Positions 53,388 to 62,116 of a DNA stretch of 64,000 bases are shown piece after piece. The DNA is taken from assembly GCF_000212695.1 (NCBI RefSeq), contig NC_015514.1, positions 62,001 through 126,000 on the forward strand, read 5' to 3'. This stretch comes from Cellulomonas fimi ATCC 484 (GTDB lineage Bacteria > Actinomycetota > Actinomycetes > Actinomycetales > Cellulomonadaceae). The notes beneath the pieces were generated by a model. The model was given only the letters and a program-made list of their open reading frames with translations. It did no database searches and was not told the DNA's origin. Position 1 is the stretch's first letter; every line of letters starts with the position of its first letter. Position numbers and translations under genes: made by a program.

Positions 53388-53954
53388 ATGAGGGTGCGCA
53401 GGACCGTGGTCGCGGCGACCGCGCTCGTGGCGGTGCTCGGAGGGTGCTCGGAGCCGTCGTCCGAGCCGACGGACACCGCGTGGGAGGAGCCGGCGTGGTT
53501 CGCCGAGCAGGACCGTGAGCGGGAAGAGGCGCGCAGCGCGCTGCAGGGCTGCATGGACGGTCGCGGCTGGGCCGTACCCATGACCGAGGACGGCGGCACG
53601 ACCACGGGCTTCACGGACGAGACCGAGGCGAACCGCTTCATGGAGGACTCGCGGGCGTGCCTCGCCGAGTCGGGCCTCGAGAGCGAGGTGGCCCTCTCCA
53701 CGGACGAGATCGAGGAGCTGTACGACCGCCAGCTCGAGACGCTCGAGTGCCTGCGCCGCGAGGGCGTGGAGCTGCCGGACGCACCGACGCGCGAGACGTA
53801 CGTCGAGCAGACGTCGCGGTTCCTCGGCGGCGACGAGAGCGCCACCTGGTGGGAGCCGTACGCCGACCTGTACACGATGGAGGAGAACCGCACGATCGAC
53901 GCCGCCGCGTCCGCGGCCGCCCAGGCGGCGTGCCCGCAGTACTGGGTCCGCTGA
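53388..53954 (+). CDS. Cys-rich lipoprotein, second module
   Basis: A 188-residue lipoprotein (lipobox VLGGC, Cys-20). The mature domain is helical and carries repeated Cys motifs, GCMDGRGWAVP, then ACLAESGLESE and ECLRREGVELPDAPTRETYV, plus a last AACPQYW. The Cys-x(4)-Gly pattern matches the lipoprotein ending at 51012. GCAGGAGGTGCG precedes the ATG. The stop overlaps the next start (TGATG), which places it firmly in the operon, probably as an extracytoplasmic accessory or immunity-like factor. Confidence 0.78.
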   Translation: MRVRRTVVAATALVAVLGGCSEPSSEPTDTAWEEPAWFAEQDREREEARSALQGCMDGRGWAVPMTEDGGTTTGFTDETEANRFMEDSRACLAESGLESEVALSTDEIEELYDRQLETLECLRREGVELPDAPTRETYVEQTSRFLGGDESATWWEPYADLYTMEENRTIDAAASAAAQAACPQYWVR

Positions 53955-55060
53955 TGAGGGCACGCGTCGTCGGGGTGTGGGTGCTCTCGGTGGCCGTCGC
54001 GCTCGCGGCCGGGTGGTGGGCGGCGGATGCGACGCTGCGACCCCCGCAGGTCGCCGACCGGGAGCTGCCCCCCGCGACGTACGCGGTCGTGGAGGGGACC
54101 GTGGGGGAGACCCTCGACGTCTCCGCCGAGGCGGTCTGGGCCGCTCACCCGGTCGCCGCGCTCGACCGGGCGGGCAAGGTGACGTCGGTCGACGTCGCCC
54201 CCGGCGACGTGCTCGAGCAGGGGGACGTGCTGCTCACCGTGGACCTCGTGCCGGTCACGGTCGCGGCGGGCGACGTCCCCGCGTTCCGGGCGCTCACGTC
54301 CGGCCTCGAGGGACCCGACGTGCGGCAGCTGCAGCAGCTGCTCGCCGACCTCGGCCACCTGCGGTCGGCGCCGGACGGGCGGTTCCGGGCATCGACCACC
54401 GCCGCGGTCCGCTCGTGGCAGAAGGCGAGCGGCCGCCCCGTGACCGGCGAGGTCCCGCTCGGTGACGTCGTGTTCGTCCCGGGCCTGCCCGCGCGCGTGG
54501 TCCTCGCCGACGGCGTCGCGGTCGGCCGGTCCGTCGGCGCCGGCGACGCGGCCGTCTCGGCCGTCGAGCCCACCCCCACGCTCACGGTCCGGCTGGCCGC
54601 CGACCAGCGCAGCCGTGTCCCCGCCCCCGGCACGCCCGTCACCGTCGACCTGGGCGACGGCCGGACGGTCGTGGCCGTCACGCAGGAGCCGCGGGTCGAG
54701 GACGACGGGACCCTGGTGCTGGACCTGCGCGGCTCCGACGGCGGGCCGGCGTGCCCCGAGCCGTGCGCGGTGCCGTACGCGGCGCAGGCGCAGCGCTTCC
54801 CCGCCGAGGTCGAGGTCGCCCCCGCCCGCACGGGGCCGACCGTGCCGCTCGCCGCGCTCGGGTCCGCCGCCGACGGCTCGACGTTCGTGACCCGGGCGGA
54901 CGGGACGCGTGCCTCCGTGCAGGTGGTGGCGTCCGACGGCTCGCGCGCGGTCGTCGACGGGCTCCGGGTCGGCGACGAGGTCCGCCTGTTCGCGGAGGGT
55001 CACCCGGCGGCTGCGAGCGACGACGAGCCGACCGCTCCGGCCCCGCGGGCGACCGGATGA
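53954..55060 (+). CDS. Membrane-fusion-type protein with peptidoglycan-binding domain
   Basis: A 368-residue protein with one N-terminal membrane helix (VVGVWVLSVAVALAAGWWAA). A lipoyl/HlyD-like hairpin follows (KVTSVDVAPGDVLEQGDVLL), then an inserted PG_binding_1 domain (GPDVRQLQQLLADLGHLRSA, then FRASTTAAVRSWQKASGRPV), then barrel domains ending VVDGLRVGDEVRLFAEG. This arrangement is typical of actinobacterial ABC exporters, where the protein bridges the permease and the cell wall. It starts within the lipoprotein stop and precedes the ATPase. Confidence 0.88.
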   Translation: MRARVVGVWVLSVAVALAAGWWAADATLRPPQVADRELPPATYAVVEGTVGETLDVSAEAVWAAHPVAALDRAGKVTSVDVAPGDVLEQGDVLLTVDLVPVTVAAGDVPAFRALTSGLEGPDVRQLQQLLADLGHLRSAPDGRFRASTTAAVRSWQKASGRPVTGEVPLGDVVFVPGLPARVVLADGVAVGRSVGAGDAAVSAVEPTPTLTVRLAADQRSRVPAPGTPVTVDLGDGRTVVAVTQEPRVEDDGTLVLDLRGSDGGPACPEPCAVPYAAQAQRFPAEVEVAPARTGPTVPLAALGSAADGSTFVTRADGTRASVQVVASDGSRAVVDGLRVGDEVRLFAEGHPAAASDDEPTAPAPRATG

Positions 55061-55095
55061 GCGGGTGCACGCCCCGTCAGGCGGTCGTGCGATGA
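55057..55095 (+). other. Twelve-codon bridging ORF between membrane-fusion and ATPase genes
   Basis: ATG at 55057 overlaps the stop of the preceding gene (ATGA) and its own TGA (55093-55095) overlaps the ATPase ATG at 55092. The frame encodes MSGCTPRQAVVR. It would hand ribosomes across the 31-bp gap, so its role is probably coupling and not the peptide. Confidence 0.4.
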
Positions 55096-55730
55096 CGCGC
55101 GTGGGGGCGCAGCGTCTCGGCTTCACCTACGGGAAGGTGCCCGTGCTGGCCGACGTCGACGTCGCGCTCGAGCCCGGCGCGGTCACGACGCTGAGCGGCC
55201 CGTCCGGCTCCGGCAAGTCGACCCTCCTGTACCTGCTCGCGCTGCTGCTGCGGCCGGCGTCGGGCGACGTCGTGTGGGACGGGCGGCCCGTGGGGCGCGC
55301 CGCGGACGGCGAGCGGGCGCGGCTGCGGGCGTCGCTGTCCGGCTTCGTCTTCCAGGACGCGATGCTCGACCCGTCGCGCACCGTGCTCGACAACGTGCTC
55401 GAGCCCGCCCTGTACGCGGGCCTCGACCGGCGCGCCGCGGGGCGCCGGGCGCGTGACCTGCTCGACGAGCTCGGCGTGGGTCATCGCGCCGACCACCGTC
55501 CCGGGGAGGTCTCGGGCGGCCAGGCGCAGCGCGTCGCGCTGTGCCGCGCACTCGTCACCGACCCGCCCGTGCTGTTCTGCGACGAGCCGACCGGCAACCT
55601 CGACCGGGACGCGACGGAGGTGGTGTGGGCCGCGCTCGGGGCGTGCGCCGACCGGGGCGCGACCGTCGTCGTCGCGACGCACGACCTGGACCTCGTCGCG
55701 CGGGCCGGTGCACGCGTGGTGCTCGCATGA
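55092..55730 (+). CDS. ABC transporter ATPase, second module
   Basis: A 212-residue MacB/LolD-type ATPase: Walker A SGPSGSGKST, Q-loop SGFVFQDAMLDPSRTVLDNV, signature VSGGQAQRVALCRAL (Val instead of Leu at the first position), Walker B VLFCDEPTGNLD and switch VVVATHDLD. The ATG at 55092 is reached from a bridging mini-ORF; the stop overlaps the permease start (ATGA). It powers export together with the membrane-fusion protein and permease. Confidence 0.92.
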   Translation: MTRVGAQRLGFTYGKVPVLADVDVALEPGAVTTLSGPSGSGKSTLLYLLALLLRPASGDVVWDGRPVGRAADGERARLRASLSGFVFQDAMLDPSRTVLDNVLEPALYAGLDRRAAGRRARDLLDELGVGHRADHRPGEVSGGQAQRVALCRALVTDPPVLFCDEPTGNLDRDATEVVWAALGACADRGATVVVATHDLDLVARAGARVVLA

Positions 55731-56890
55731 CCGCCGACGTGCGCGACGTCCGTGCGGTGCGGCTCGCCCGGCCGCCCGGCCGACCCCGCGCGGGGCAGGT
55801 CGTCGCCGACGCGGCGCGCAGCGTGCGCGCCCAGCCCCTCACGACGGCGACCACGGCCCTCGTCGTCGCCCTCGTGTGCGTCGTCGTCCTGCTGACCACG
55901 GGCCGCGCGGCCGCGTCGGAGCGTGCGGTCGTCGCGTCGATCGACGCGGTCGGGACGCGTCTGGTGACCGTCAGCGACGGGCAGGGGCAGGCGGGCCTCG
56001 ACGCGTCCTCCGTCGCGGAGATCGCACGGCTCGACGGCGTGGAGTGGGTGTTCGGGCTCGGACCCGCGTCGGACGGCACGAACGCGGCGCTGCCGGGCCG
56101 GACCGGCGTCGCGGCGCTGCGCCCGCTCGTCGGCGACCTGCCCGACGACGTGCGGCTCGCGGACGGGCGAGCGCCGGCGGCGCCGGGGGAGGCCGTGGTG
56201 GGCCGCGGCGCTGCGGCGGCGCTGCACCTCGGTGACGTCGCGGGCGGCGTGACCGACGGGCGCGCGACCGTCGGCGTCGTCGGGCGGTTCGAGGCGGTGG
56301 GCTCGCTCGCGTCCCTCGACGACCTGGTGCTCTACCGGCCCGCCCCCGACGCGACCGACGCGCGCACGCTTCGCCAGGTGCACGTGCTGGTCTCGGACGC
56401 GTCGCTCGTCCCCGAGGTGACGGAGCACGTGCGCGCCGTGCTCCGCGTCCGTGACCCGTCCCGCGTGGAGGTCGAGTCGTCCGAGGGGGCCCTGCGGCTG
56501 CGCGAGGCCGTCGCGGGGACGCTCGGGGCGACGTCGCGCCAGCTCATGCTCGGCGTGCTCGGGGGTGGGCTGGTGCTCGTCACCGTCACCGTCCTCGGTG
56601 CCGTCCAGGGGCGGCGACGGGACCTCGGGCGGCGGCGGGCCCTCGGTGCCAGCAGGTCCGCGATCGTCGCGCTGGTGCTCCTGCAGACGCTCGGGGCCGG
56701 CTGCCTCGGTGCGCTCCTGGGCACGGTCGCGGGTCTCGCAGCCGCCTCGGCGTGGACGGGCGCGACGCCGCCGTGGACCTTCGCCGCCGGCGTCGGGACG
56801 ACCGCCGTGCTCATGGGCCTCGTCGGTGCCGTCCCGCCCGCGCTGCTCGCGGCGTTCCGGGACCCGGTGCGGATCCTGCGGGTGCCCTGA
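55727..56890 (+). CDS. FtsX/MacB-like ABC permease, second module
   Basis: A 387-residue protein with an N-terminal helix (TTATTALVVALVCVVVLLTT), a large extracytoplasmic domain with GEAVVGRGAAAALHLGD as in MacB, and three C-terminal helices around GRRRDLGRRRALGASRSAIV and ALLAAFRDPVRILR, the usual FtsX end. The partner of the preceding ATPase. It closes the operon; a convergent gene on the minus strand ends 28 bp later. Confidence 0.87.
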   Translation: MTADVRDVRAVRLARPPGRPRAGQVVADAARSVRAQPLTTATTALVVALVCVVVLLTTGRAAASERAVVASIDAVGTRLVTVSDGQGQAGLDASSVAEIARLDGVEWVFGLGPASDGTNAALPGRTGVAALRPLVGDLPDDVRLADGRAPAAPGEAVVGRGAAAALHLGDVAGGVTDGRATVGVVGRFEAVGSLASLDDLVLYRPAPDATDARTLRQVHVLVSDASLVPEVTEHVRAVLRVRDPSRVEVESSEGALRLREAVAGTLGATSRQLMLGVLGGGLVLVTVTVLGAVQGRRRDLGRRRALGASRSAIVALVLLQTLGAGCLGALLGTVAGLAAASAWTGATPPWTFAAGVGTTAVLMGLVGAVPPALLAAFRDPVRILRVP

Positions 56891-56918
56891 CCTGCCGCGC
56901 GGGCCGGGGCCGTCGGGC

Positions 56919-57377
56919 TCAGCTGCAGTAGTCGCAGACGCCCGTCGCGGGCAGCGTCATGGAGCACGTCGGGCAGACGGGCGCGACACGCTCCGGGACG
57001 GCCGGCGCGGGTGTGCGCCGGGCGGCGGCCGGCCGCGCGGTCGCGGGCTTGGCGGCGCGGGGCGCGCGCGTGCGGGCGGCGGGGGCGGCCGCGGGCGCAG
57101 CGGCGAGCTGCGGGACGTCGAACCCGCGCCGCACCAGCAGCGCGAGGATCGCGTCCGTGCCGGTCGTCACCTCGTCGGCGGTCGCGAGCCGGCCGGTCGC
57201 GTAGCGGTGCGCGACGCCGACGACCGCGGGCGCGTCGTAGGTGCGTCCCTCGTGCTCGAAGGTGCTGGTCGACGGGGTGAAACCGTAGACGCCGAGGAAG
57301 TCGTCGGGTCCCCGCGAGTCGTGCTCGGCGATCGCCTGGAGCACGTGCTGGCGGGTGACGGCGGAGAACGTGGCCAC
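56919..57377 (-). CDS. ScoMcrA-head-like domain joined to a zinc ribbon
   Basis: A 152-residue protein. The N-terminal 80 residues (TRQHVLQAIAEHDSRGPDDF, then LGVYGF and YDAPAVVGVAHRYATGRLA) resemble the N-terminal head domain of ScoMcrA-type modification-dependent restriction enzymes, which contacts DNA. An Ala/Pro/Arg-rich basic linker follows, then a zinc ribbon VCPTCSMTLPATGVCDYC at the C-terminus. There is no nuclease domain. It may be a DNA-binding or sensor protein. TAGGCT on the minus strand (57390-57385) lies next to the GTG, so the transcript has almost no leader. Divergent from the YbjN-HSP90 operon. Confidence 0.6.
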   Translation of the reverse strand: MATFSAVTRQHVLQAIAEHDSRGPDDFLGVYGFTPSTSTFEHEGRTYDAPAVVGVAHRYATGRLATADEVTTGTDAILALLVRRGFDVPQLAAAPAAAPAARTRAPRAAKPATARPAAARRTPAPAVPERVAPVCPTCSMTLPATGVCDYCS

Positions 57378-57526
57378 GACGACGAGCCTAAGCCGCGCCG
57401 CGACCCGCACCCGGTGACGGCGGTCCCTGGCGGCCGGACAGGTGAGCGTCGGACGAGGGCACAGACGGGACACATCGGACTCGGCTAGCCTCGTCCGGCA
57501 CCTGCCCGCACGACCGATGAGGACCC

Positions 57527-58012
57527 ATGGGATTCTTCAACAAGCCGGCCTCCGGCCCGGCCGGGGTGCTCGCCCCGCTGTCCGCCGAGCGCATCACCGG
57601 CTACCTGGACGCCAACGGGATGCGGTACGGCGTCGACGACGACGGCGACATCGGCGGGTACTGGGACGGTCACCTGTTCTTCTTCTTCCGGCTCGGCGAG
57701 GGCGAGGAGCTCCTGCAGATCCGGGGCCGCTGGAACCGCCGCGTCGAGGTGTCGGAGCTCGACGCGATGCTGCGCCTCGTGAACGACTGGAACGCGGACC
57801 GGCTGTGGCCCAAGCTCTACGTCCGCGTCGAGGAGGACGTGCTCGGCGTGTACGCGGAGCACACGGTGGACTACCGGCACGGGGTCACCGACGAGCAGAT
57901 CGACCTGCACGTGACGGCGACGTTCTCGACCGCGCTCGCGTTCTTCGAGCGGCTCGACGAGGCGTACCCGGAGCAGGCCGCCGCCGCCAAGGCCGCGTTC
58001 GACCAGGAGTGA
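57527..58012 (+). CDS. YbjN-domain protein
   Basis: A 161-residue protein with LSAERITGYLDANGMRYGVD and GYWDGHLFFFFRLGEGEELL, then NDWNADRLWPKLYVRVEEDV and GVTDEQIDLHVTATFSTALA, the pattern of YbjN/T3SS-chaperone-fold proteins. These are thought to bind other proteins. GATGAGGA precedes the ATG, and TAGCCT (57486-57491) is a probable -10. It lies 1 bp upstream of the HSP90-like gene and should be translated with it, perhaps as a cochaperone (inference). Confidence 0.88.
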   Translation: MGFFNKPASGPAGVLAPLSAERITGYLDANGMRYGVDDDGDIGGYWDGHLFFFFRLGEGEELLQIRGRWNRRVEVSELDAMLRLVNDWNADRLWPKLYVRVEEDVLGVYAEHTVDYRHGVTDEQIDLHVTATFSTALAFFERLDEAYPEQAAAAKAAFDQE

Positions 58013-58013
58013 C

Positions 58014-59861
58014 GTGACGCACCCCGCCGACGACGCCGCGCAGGCGTTCCAGGTCGACCTGCGCGGCGTGGTCGACCTGCTGGCCCGCCACCTGTACTCG
58101 GGCCCGCGCGTGTACGTGCGCGAGCTGCTCCAGAACGCCGTGGACGCGGTGACCGCGCGGCGCGCGCTGGACCCCGCGGCGCCGGGCACGGTCCGGCTGC
58201 GCGCCGTCGAGGGTGGGGTGCTGGAGGTCACCGACACGGGCGTCGGGCTGACCGCGGACGAGGCGCGCGAGCTGCTCGCGACCGTCGGCCGCAGCTCCAA
58301 GCGCGACCTCGAGCTCGGCGTCGGGCGGGCGGAGTTCCTCGGGCAGTTCGGCATCGGCCTGCTGTCCGCGTTCATGGTGTCGGACCGGATCGAGCTCGTG
58401 TCCCGGTCGGCGGCCGACCCGGACGCGCCCGTCGTGCGCTGGGTGGGCCACTCGGACGGCACCTACGACCTGACGACGGCCGACCGTGCAGCGCAGGACG
58501 AGCCCGGCTCGACCGTGCGCCTGCACCCGCGCCGCGACCTGGAGCACTGGCTCGCGCCCGAGACGGTCGCGGCGCTCGCGGCGGAGTTCGGCTCGCTCCT
58601 GCCCCTGGACGTGCAGGTCGAGGTGCCGCTCGACGGCGGGGGCGTCGCCTGGCGGCGGGTGACCGAGCCGGACCTGCCGTGGCGGGCCACGTACCCGGAC
58701 GCCGCGGCCCGGGACCAGGCGCTCGTGGCGTACTGCGAGCGTGCGCTCGGGTTCACGCCGCTGGCCTGCATCGACCTCGACGTCCCGCTCACGGGACTCA
58801 CGGGGGTCGCGTTCGTGCTGCCCGCCGCGGTGCCGCCGGGCAACGGCCGGCACCGGGTGCACCTCAAGCGGATGCTCGTCGGCCAGCGCGTCGACGGCCT
58901 GCTGCCGGACTGGGCCTTCTACGTGCGCTGCGTCGTCGACGCGGACGGGCTGCGGCCCACGGCGTCGCGCGAGGCGCTGTACGACGACGAGGCGCTGCTC
59001 GTGACCCGCGACGCGCTCGCGGCGCAGGTGCGGGACTGGACCGTGCGGACGCTGCGCACGCCGTCGCGCCTGTCCCGGGACCTCGTCGCGACGCACCACC
59101 TCGCGGTCCGGTCGCTCGCGCTCGTCGACGACGAGATGCTCGACCTCGCCGCGCAGGTGCTGCCGTTCGAGACGAGCGACGGCACCCGCACGCTCGCCGA
59201 GGTCGCCGCCGAGGGTGCCGTCGTGCACACCACGAGCCTGGAGGAGTACCGCCGGGTCGCGCCGATCGCGCGCGCCCAGGGGCTCCTCGTCGTCAACGCC
59301 GGCTACGTCTACGACGCCGACCTGCTGGCGCGGCTGACCGGGCGCTCGGGCTGGGACGTGCGGCCGCTGCGCGCCCGGGACGTCGCGCAGGTGCTCGACG
59401 AGCTCGCGCCCGAGCGGGAGCTCGAGCTGCTCGACGCGGTGACCGCCGCGTCGGCCGCGGTCCGCGACCTCGACGCGGAGGTCGTCGTGCGGCGGTTCGC
59501 GCCGCAGGACCTGCCGGCCGTCCTGCTCGACGACCGCGACGACGAGCACCGCCGGGACGTCGCGCGGGCCGTCGACGCGGCCGACGACCTGTGGGGTGGT
59601 GTGCTCGCCGGGTTCTCGACGCAGCCCGCGCCCGCACGGCGGCTCGTGCTCAACGACGCCAACGCGACGGTGCGCCGGCTGCTCGCGGGAGGCCCGCGGC
59701 CCGAGGTGTTCGCCGCGGGCGTGCGCTCGCTGTACGTCACCGCGGTGCTGCTCGCCGGCGAGCCGCTGCGCACCCGCGACGCGACGACCATGACCGACGC
59801 CATGACGGTGCTGCTCGACGCGGGGCTGCGCGCGGGCGACGACGAGGAGGAGACCCGGTGA
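58014..59861 (+). CDS. HSP90-family chaperone
   Basis: A 615-residue HtpG-like protein. The GHKL ATPase motifs are intact: RELLQNAVDAVTA (N box, Glu and Asn), VTDTGVGLTADEARELL (DxGxG), LGQFGIGLLSAFMV (glycine-rich lid) and PGSTVRLHPR. The middle domain includes LKRMLVGQRVDGLLPDWAFY and VRCVVDADGLRPTASREALY, the conserved HSP90 client/ATP-arginine block. It differs from housekeeping HtpG in its C-terminal half. GTG at 58014 follows YbjN by 1 bp, and the stop overlaps the TPR gene (GTGA), so the chaperone is translated together with a putative adaptor. Confidence 0.9.
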   Translation: MTHPADDAAQAFQVDLRGVVDLLARHLYSGPRVYVRELLQNAVDAVTARRALDPAAPGTVRLRAVEGGVLEVTDTGVGLTADEARELLATVGRSSKRDLELGVGRAEFLGQFGIGLLSAFMVSDRIELVSRSAADPDAPVVRWVGHSDGTYDLTTADRAAQDEPGSTVRLHPRRDLEHWLAPETVAALAAEFGSLLPLDVQVEVPLDGGGVAWRRVTEPDLPWRATYPDAAARDQALVAYCERALGFTPLACIDLDVPLTGLTGVAFVLPAAVPPGNGRHRVHLKRMLVGQRVDGLLPDWAFYVRCVVDADGLRPTASREALYDDEALLVTRDALAAQVRDWTVRTLRTPSRLSRDLVATHHLAVRSLALVDDEMLDLAAQVLPFETSDGTRTLAEVAAEGAVVHTTSLEEYRRVAPIARAQGLLVVNAGYVYDADLLARLTGRSGWDVRPLRARDVAQVLDELAPERELELLDAVTAASAAVRDLDAEVVVRRFAPQDLPAVLLDDRDDEHRRDVARAVDAADDLWGGVLAGFSTQPAPARRLVLNDANATVRRLLAGGPRPEVFAAGVRSLYVTAVLLAGEPLRTRDATTMTDAMTVLLDAGLRAGDDEEETR

Positions 59862-61825
59862 GCCGCACGCTCGACGAGGTGAACTGCGAGCTCATGCGCA
59901 TCCGCGAGATGCCGTACGGCCTGGCCCGCACGCAGGCCGCCGAGCGTCAGGTGCGCCTCGTCGAGGCGGAGGGGCCCGACGCCGCGCGGGCGTTCGCGCT
60001 GTCGGTGCTGGTCGACTCGATGTACTGGGCGGGCGAGGTCGAGAAGTCGTACCTGCCGTTCACGCTGCTGGTGCGCTGGTGGGACGAGCACCCCGAGCTG
60101 TTCGACGAGATCGACCGCCACTCGCTGTTCTGGTACTTCAAGTGGATGGTCAACGACCTCGCGGACTACCCGACGGTCCCCGTGGCGCAGATCGAGGCGA
60201 CGCTCGACGACATGGAGCGCCGGTACGCGCTCGCCGGGCACGGCCGCGACGCGGTCGCGTACAGCCGGTTCTGCTGGGCCGCCGCCCGCGGCGCCGACGA
60301 CGTCGAGCGGCTCTTCCAGGAGTGGGTCGCGACCCCGCGCGACGAGTTCTCCCAGTGCGAGGTCTGCGACCCGGGCGACCGCGCGTCGCACCTGCGCGCC
60401 ACGGGCCGCCTGGAGGAGACGGTCCGGCTCGTCGAGCAGACCCTCGCGGAGGGCGCGACGTGCGCGACCGAGCCGGCCGACATGCTCTCCCACCTGGCCC
60501 TGGCGTACCTCGACCTCGGCCGGCCGCAGGACGCCGCCCGCGCGCACCGGCGCGCCGTCGCGACCCTCGCCGAGTCGAAGGGCGAGATGGCGGGCGCCCG
60601 GGGGCGGCGGATCGTCCTGCTGGGCCGTGGCGGGCAGCCGGAGCGCGCGGTCCGTGCGATCGAGGAGGACGCGCGGCTGCTCCTCGCGGCCGAGACCCCC
60701 GCGGCGCGGCTGGGTCTGCTCGTCGACGTCGTCGAGGCGACCGCGGCGATGCTGCCCACGCACGGCGACCTGCCGGTGCGGGCCGCAGGCGTTCCGGCGG
60801 CCACGGTCGCCGAGCTGCACGCGTGGGCGGTCGCCGAGGCCGCGCCGCTCGCGGCGGCGTTCGACCGGCGCAACGGCACCACGCGCGAGTCGGACCTGCT
60901 CGCGATCGCCCGGGCAGCACGACCCGCGCCCACGCCGCTCGACCTCGACCTGGGGCTGCTCGACCCGACGCGCGCCCCGGCCGGGGGTGCTGCCGACGCG
61001 GCGGCGACGGGTGCCCCCACGGTCGACGACGCCCCGGTGGACGACCTGGCAGCGGCCGAGTCGGCGCTCGCGGCCGGCCGGACCGAGGAGGCCGCACAGG
61101 CGTACGCGCGTGCGGCCGCCGGCGCGCAGGACGCCGGGCGGATCGTCGACGCCGGCTACGCATGGGCCGAGTCGGCGCGCTGCGCTCAGGTCCTGGCCGA
61201 CGACGCCACGGCGCACGTGCTGTACGCGCGGTCCGTCGCGTTGCTGCGCGCCGGGGGCGTCGAGCCGCAGGACGTCGCGCCGGTGGTCGTCGCGTGGGCC
61301 CCGGCGGCGGCGACGTCCGGGCACGCCGACGCGCTCGTCGAGACCGCGGACGCGCTCGTCGAGGCGCTGACCGGTGCGGCGGGCGACGACGTGGCCCCGG
61401 AGGGGGTCGCGCTCGCGCAGCGCAAGGAGACCGAGCGGCGCCGTGCCGCCGCGGACCTCGACGACGCCGCAGCGCGCGTCCTCGCCTCGGTCGCGGACGC
61501 CGCCGGCCCGGCCGACCGCGCCGTGGCCGAGGACGGGTCGCTCGTCGAGCGGGCGGTCACGCGGGCGGCCCGGGCGGCCGAGGCGTACGCGTCCGTGGGC
61601 GCGCTCGGCGACGCGGCGCACGCGTTCTGGCTCGCGGGCCGGCTGCTCGACGGCCAGGGGCGCACGCAGGACGCGGTGTGGCACCTGGAGTCGGCCGTCG
61701 AGGGGTTCGGGCTGGCGCACGACCGGCAGACGCGCGCGCGGGCGGCGGACGACCTCGTCGCCCTGCTGCGCCGCACGGGTCAGGACGCGCGCGCCGAGGA
61801 GGTGCTGGCGGCGCTGAGCCGCTGA
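59858..61825 (+). CDS. TPR-like helical-repeat protein coupled to HSP90
   Basis: A 655-residue protein of helix-turn-helix repeats. Clear tetratricopeptide-like units include DMLSHLALAYLDLGRPQDAA then RAHRRAVATLAE, and AHAFWLAGRLLDGQGRTQDA then VWHLESAVEGFGLA. The N-terminal part (LARTQAAERQVRLVEAEGPD, then FWYFKWMVNDLADYP) is another helical array. A Pro/Ala hinge lies near residues 355-390. TPR proteins often dock HSP90. GTG overlaps the HSP90 stop. The gene ends in codons that run into a 16-bp tandem repeat. Confidence 0.82.
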   Translation: MSRTLDEVNCELMRIREMPYGLARTQAAERQVRLVEAEGPDAARAFALSVLVDSMYWAGEVEKSYLPFTLLVRWWDEHPELFDEIDRHSLFWYFKWMVNDLADYPTVPVAQIEATLDDMERRYALAGHGRDAVAYSRFCWAAARGADDVERLFQEWVATPRDEFSQCEVCDPGDRASHLRATGRLEETVRLVEQTLAEGATCATEPADMLSHLALAYLDLGRPQDAARAHRRAVATLAESKGEMAGARGRRIVLLGRGGQPERAVRAIEEDARLLLAAETPAARLGLLVDVVEATAAMLPTHGDLPVRAAGVPAATVAELHAWAVAEAAPLAAAFDRRNGTTRESDLLAIARAARPAPTPLDLDLGLLDPTRAPAGGAADAAATGAPTVDDAPVDDLAAAESALAAGRTEEAAQAYARAAAGAQDAGRIVDAGYAWAESARCAQVLADDATAHVLYARSVALLRAGGVEPQDVAPVVVAWAPAAATSGHADALVETADALVEALTGAAGDDVAPEGVALAQRKETERRRAAADLDDAAARVLASVADAAGPADRAVAEDGSLVERAVTRAARAAEAYASVGALGDAAHAFWLAGRLLDGQGRTQDAVWHLESAVEGFGLAHDRQTRARAADDLVALLRRTGQDARAEEVLAALSR

Positions 61826-61826
61826 C

Positions 61827-61906
61827 CCGTCGAGCCGCCGAGCCGTCGAGCCGGTGAGCGGTCGATCCGCTGAGCCGTCGAGCCGCTGAGCCGTCGAGCC
61901 GCTGAC
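61827..61906 (+). repeat. Five tandem 16-bp repeats after the TPR gene
   Basis: The unit CCGTCGAGCCGCTGAG occurs five times head to tail with few changes (61827-61842, 61843-61858, 61859-61874, 61875-61890, 61891-61906). It is itself two related 8-mers, and the last codons of the TPR gene carry the same GCCGCTGA sequence. The following 200 bp to 62116 contain no supported gene. The array may arise from slippage and vary among strains. Confidence 0.85.
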
Positions 61907-62116
61907 CGCTTCGCGAGGCATGCCCGACGCGCCCCGGCCGCGCTGCACCCGTTCGGCCCACGACCGTGCGCCGGTCGGGGTGCGGCTGCGGTGCCGGGGC
62001 GTTGCGGCGTGCCACACTCGCCCGACGCGGCGACGGGGCGCGGGCCGCACCGGCCCCGACCGCCGCGGACAGCCGCGGGCCCGTCCCCCGCTCGCGGGTG
62101 GCGTGAGGAGCTCGTG

